A DNA stretch of 64,000 nucleotides, taken from Mycolicibacterium porcinum (GTDB lineage: Bacteria; Actinomycetota; Actinomycetes; Mycobacteriales; Mycobacteriaceae). Positions within the stretch are counted from its first letter, which is position 1; the number at the start of each line of letters is the position of its first letter. Below are positions 63,926 through 64,000 of the stretch, piece after piece. The notes under the pieces were generated by a model. The model made no database searches, was not told the DNA's origin, and saw only the letters and a program-made list of their open reading frames with translations. A program made the translations under genes and the position numbers. Location of the stretch: positions 1 through 64,000 of the forward strand of contig MSTD01000022.1 in NCBI GenBank assembly GCA_001942045.1. The letters run 5' to 3'.

Positions 63926-64000
63926 ATGCTGAGCGCCCCGTCGTCGTCATTCAGAACCGTTCGAGCGTCGGTCCTGAAAGTGTTTGCGGCGATTGGTGTC
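63926..64000 (+). CDS. Truncated gene, probable exported protein start
   Basis: ATG 63926 opens a frame that runs to the window end (25 codons, MLSAPSSSFRTVRASVLKVFAAIGV). The preceding GGAGGA is very close, so either a short spacing or a leaderless start is used. The basic residue and hydrophobic run from about residue 15 suggest a signal peptide or membrane anchor. The product cannot be named. Confidence 0.5.
   Translation, partial: MLSAPSSSFRTVRASVLKVFAAIGV

Overview
The window is a stretch of high-GC actinobacterial chromosome, almost certainly from a fast-growing mycobacterium (Mycolicibacterium type). The evidence is an antigen 85C mycolyltransferase, an MPT53-like disulfide protein with its CcdA-like partner, BfrA bacterioferritin, a CYP124-type P450, a PimC-like mannosyltransferase, an MpaB-family oxygenase, a DUF7159 protein, and Lon protease, which is known to be absent from M. 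tuberculosis. Genes are dense, often coupled by ATGA/GTGA/TGATG overlaps, and several convergent pairs overlap at their 3' ends. I see no tRNA, rRNA, CRISPR array, integrase or intact insertion sequence. No classical stand-alone transcription factor is encoded; only a CGNR zinc-finger protein, a winged-helix partner of an ATPase and a winged-helix tail on a transporter look DNA-binding.

Layout. 0-12.7 kb: CGNR protein, CPBP protease, phosphoketolase, a two-gene unit of a winged-helix protein plus a 1048-residue double P-loop (AAA + HerA-like) ATPase, a ferredoxin-reductase-like flavoprotein, DUF72, a lipoprotein, and an MpaB oxygenase between two paralogous small membrane proteins. 12.7-18.1 kb: TfoX-like protein, CycA-type permease behind a tandem glycine riboswitch, Lon. 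18.1-24.2 kb: three overlapping envelope genes facing a polytopic membrane protein, a membrane molybdoenzyme and fbpC. 24.3-34.6 kb: a cyclic-nucleotide-binding MscS channel coupled to a class III cyclase with altered catalytic residues, DUF1810, GH13 hydrolase, deaminase, TPR protein, thioesterase and FUSC transporter. 34.6-42.3 kb: EthD and enoyl-CoA hydratase genes, an iron module (bfd, a duplicated alpha/beta-barrel protein and bfrA around an IdeR-like box), an MFS exporter with a winged-helix tail, a carboxymuconolactone decarboxylase-like protein and a GlnA3-like ligase. Three matches to the KstR consensus lie at gene starts here. 42.3-52.1 kb: epoxide-hydrolase-like and D-aminoacylase-like genes, SDR, a dienelactone-hydrolase lipoprotein, PimC-like transferase, and an operon of permease, glutamine-synthetase-like ligase and flavin monooxygenase. 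52.1-64 kb: cupredoxin lipoprotein, Rv2629-like protein, CYP124, secreted protein, LLM oxidoreductase, MPT53/CcdA pair, GerW-like protein, thioesterase, threonine dehydratase, POT transporter, DUF7159 protein and a truncated last gene.

The best leads for undescribed biology are the winged-helix/HerA unit, the iron-box operon containing the duplicated barrel protein, the permease/ligase/monooxygenase operon, and the oxygenase flanked by twin small membrane proteins. Family assignments come from reading protein sequences and remembered family features; no database search was run.
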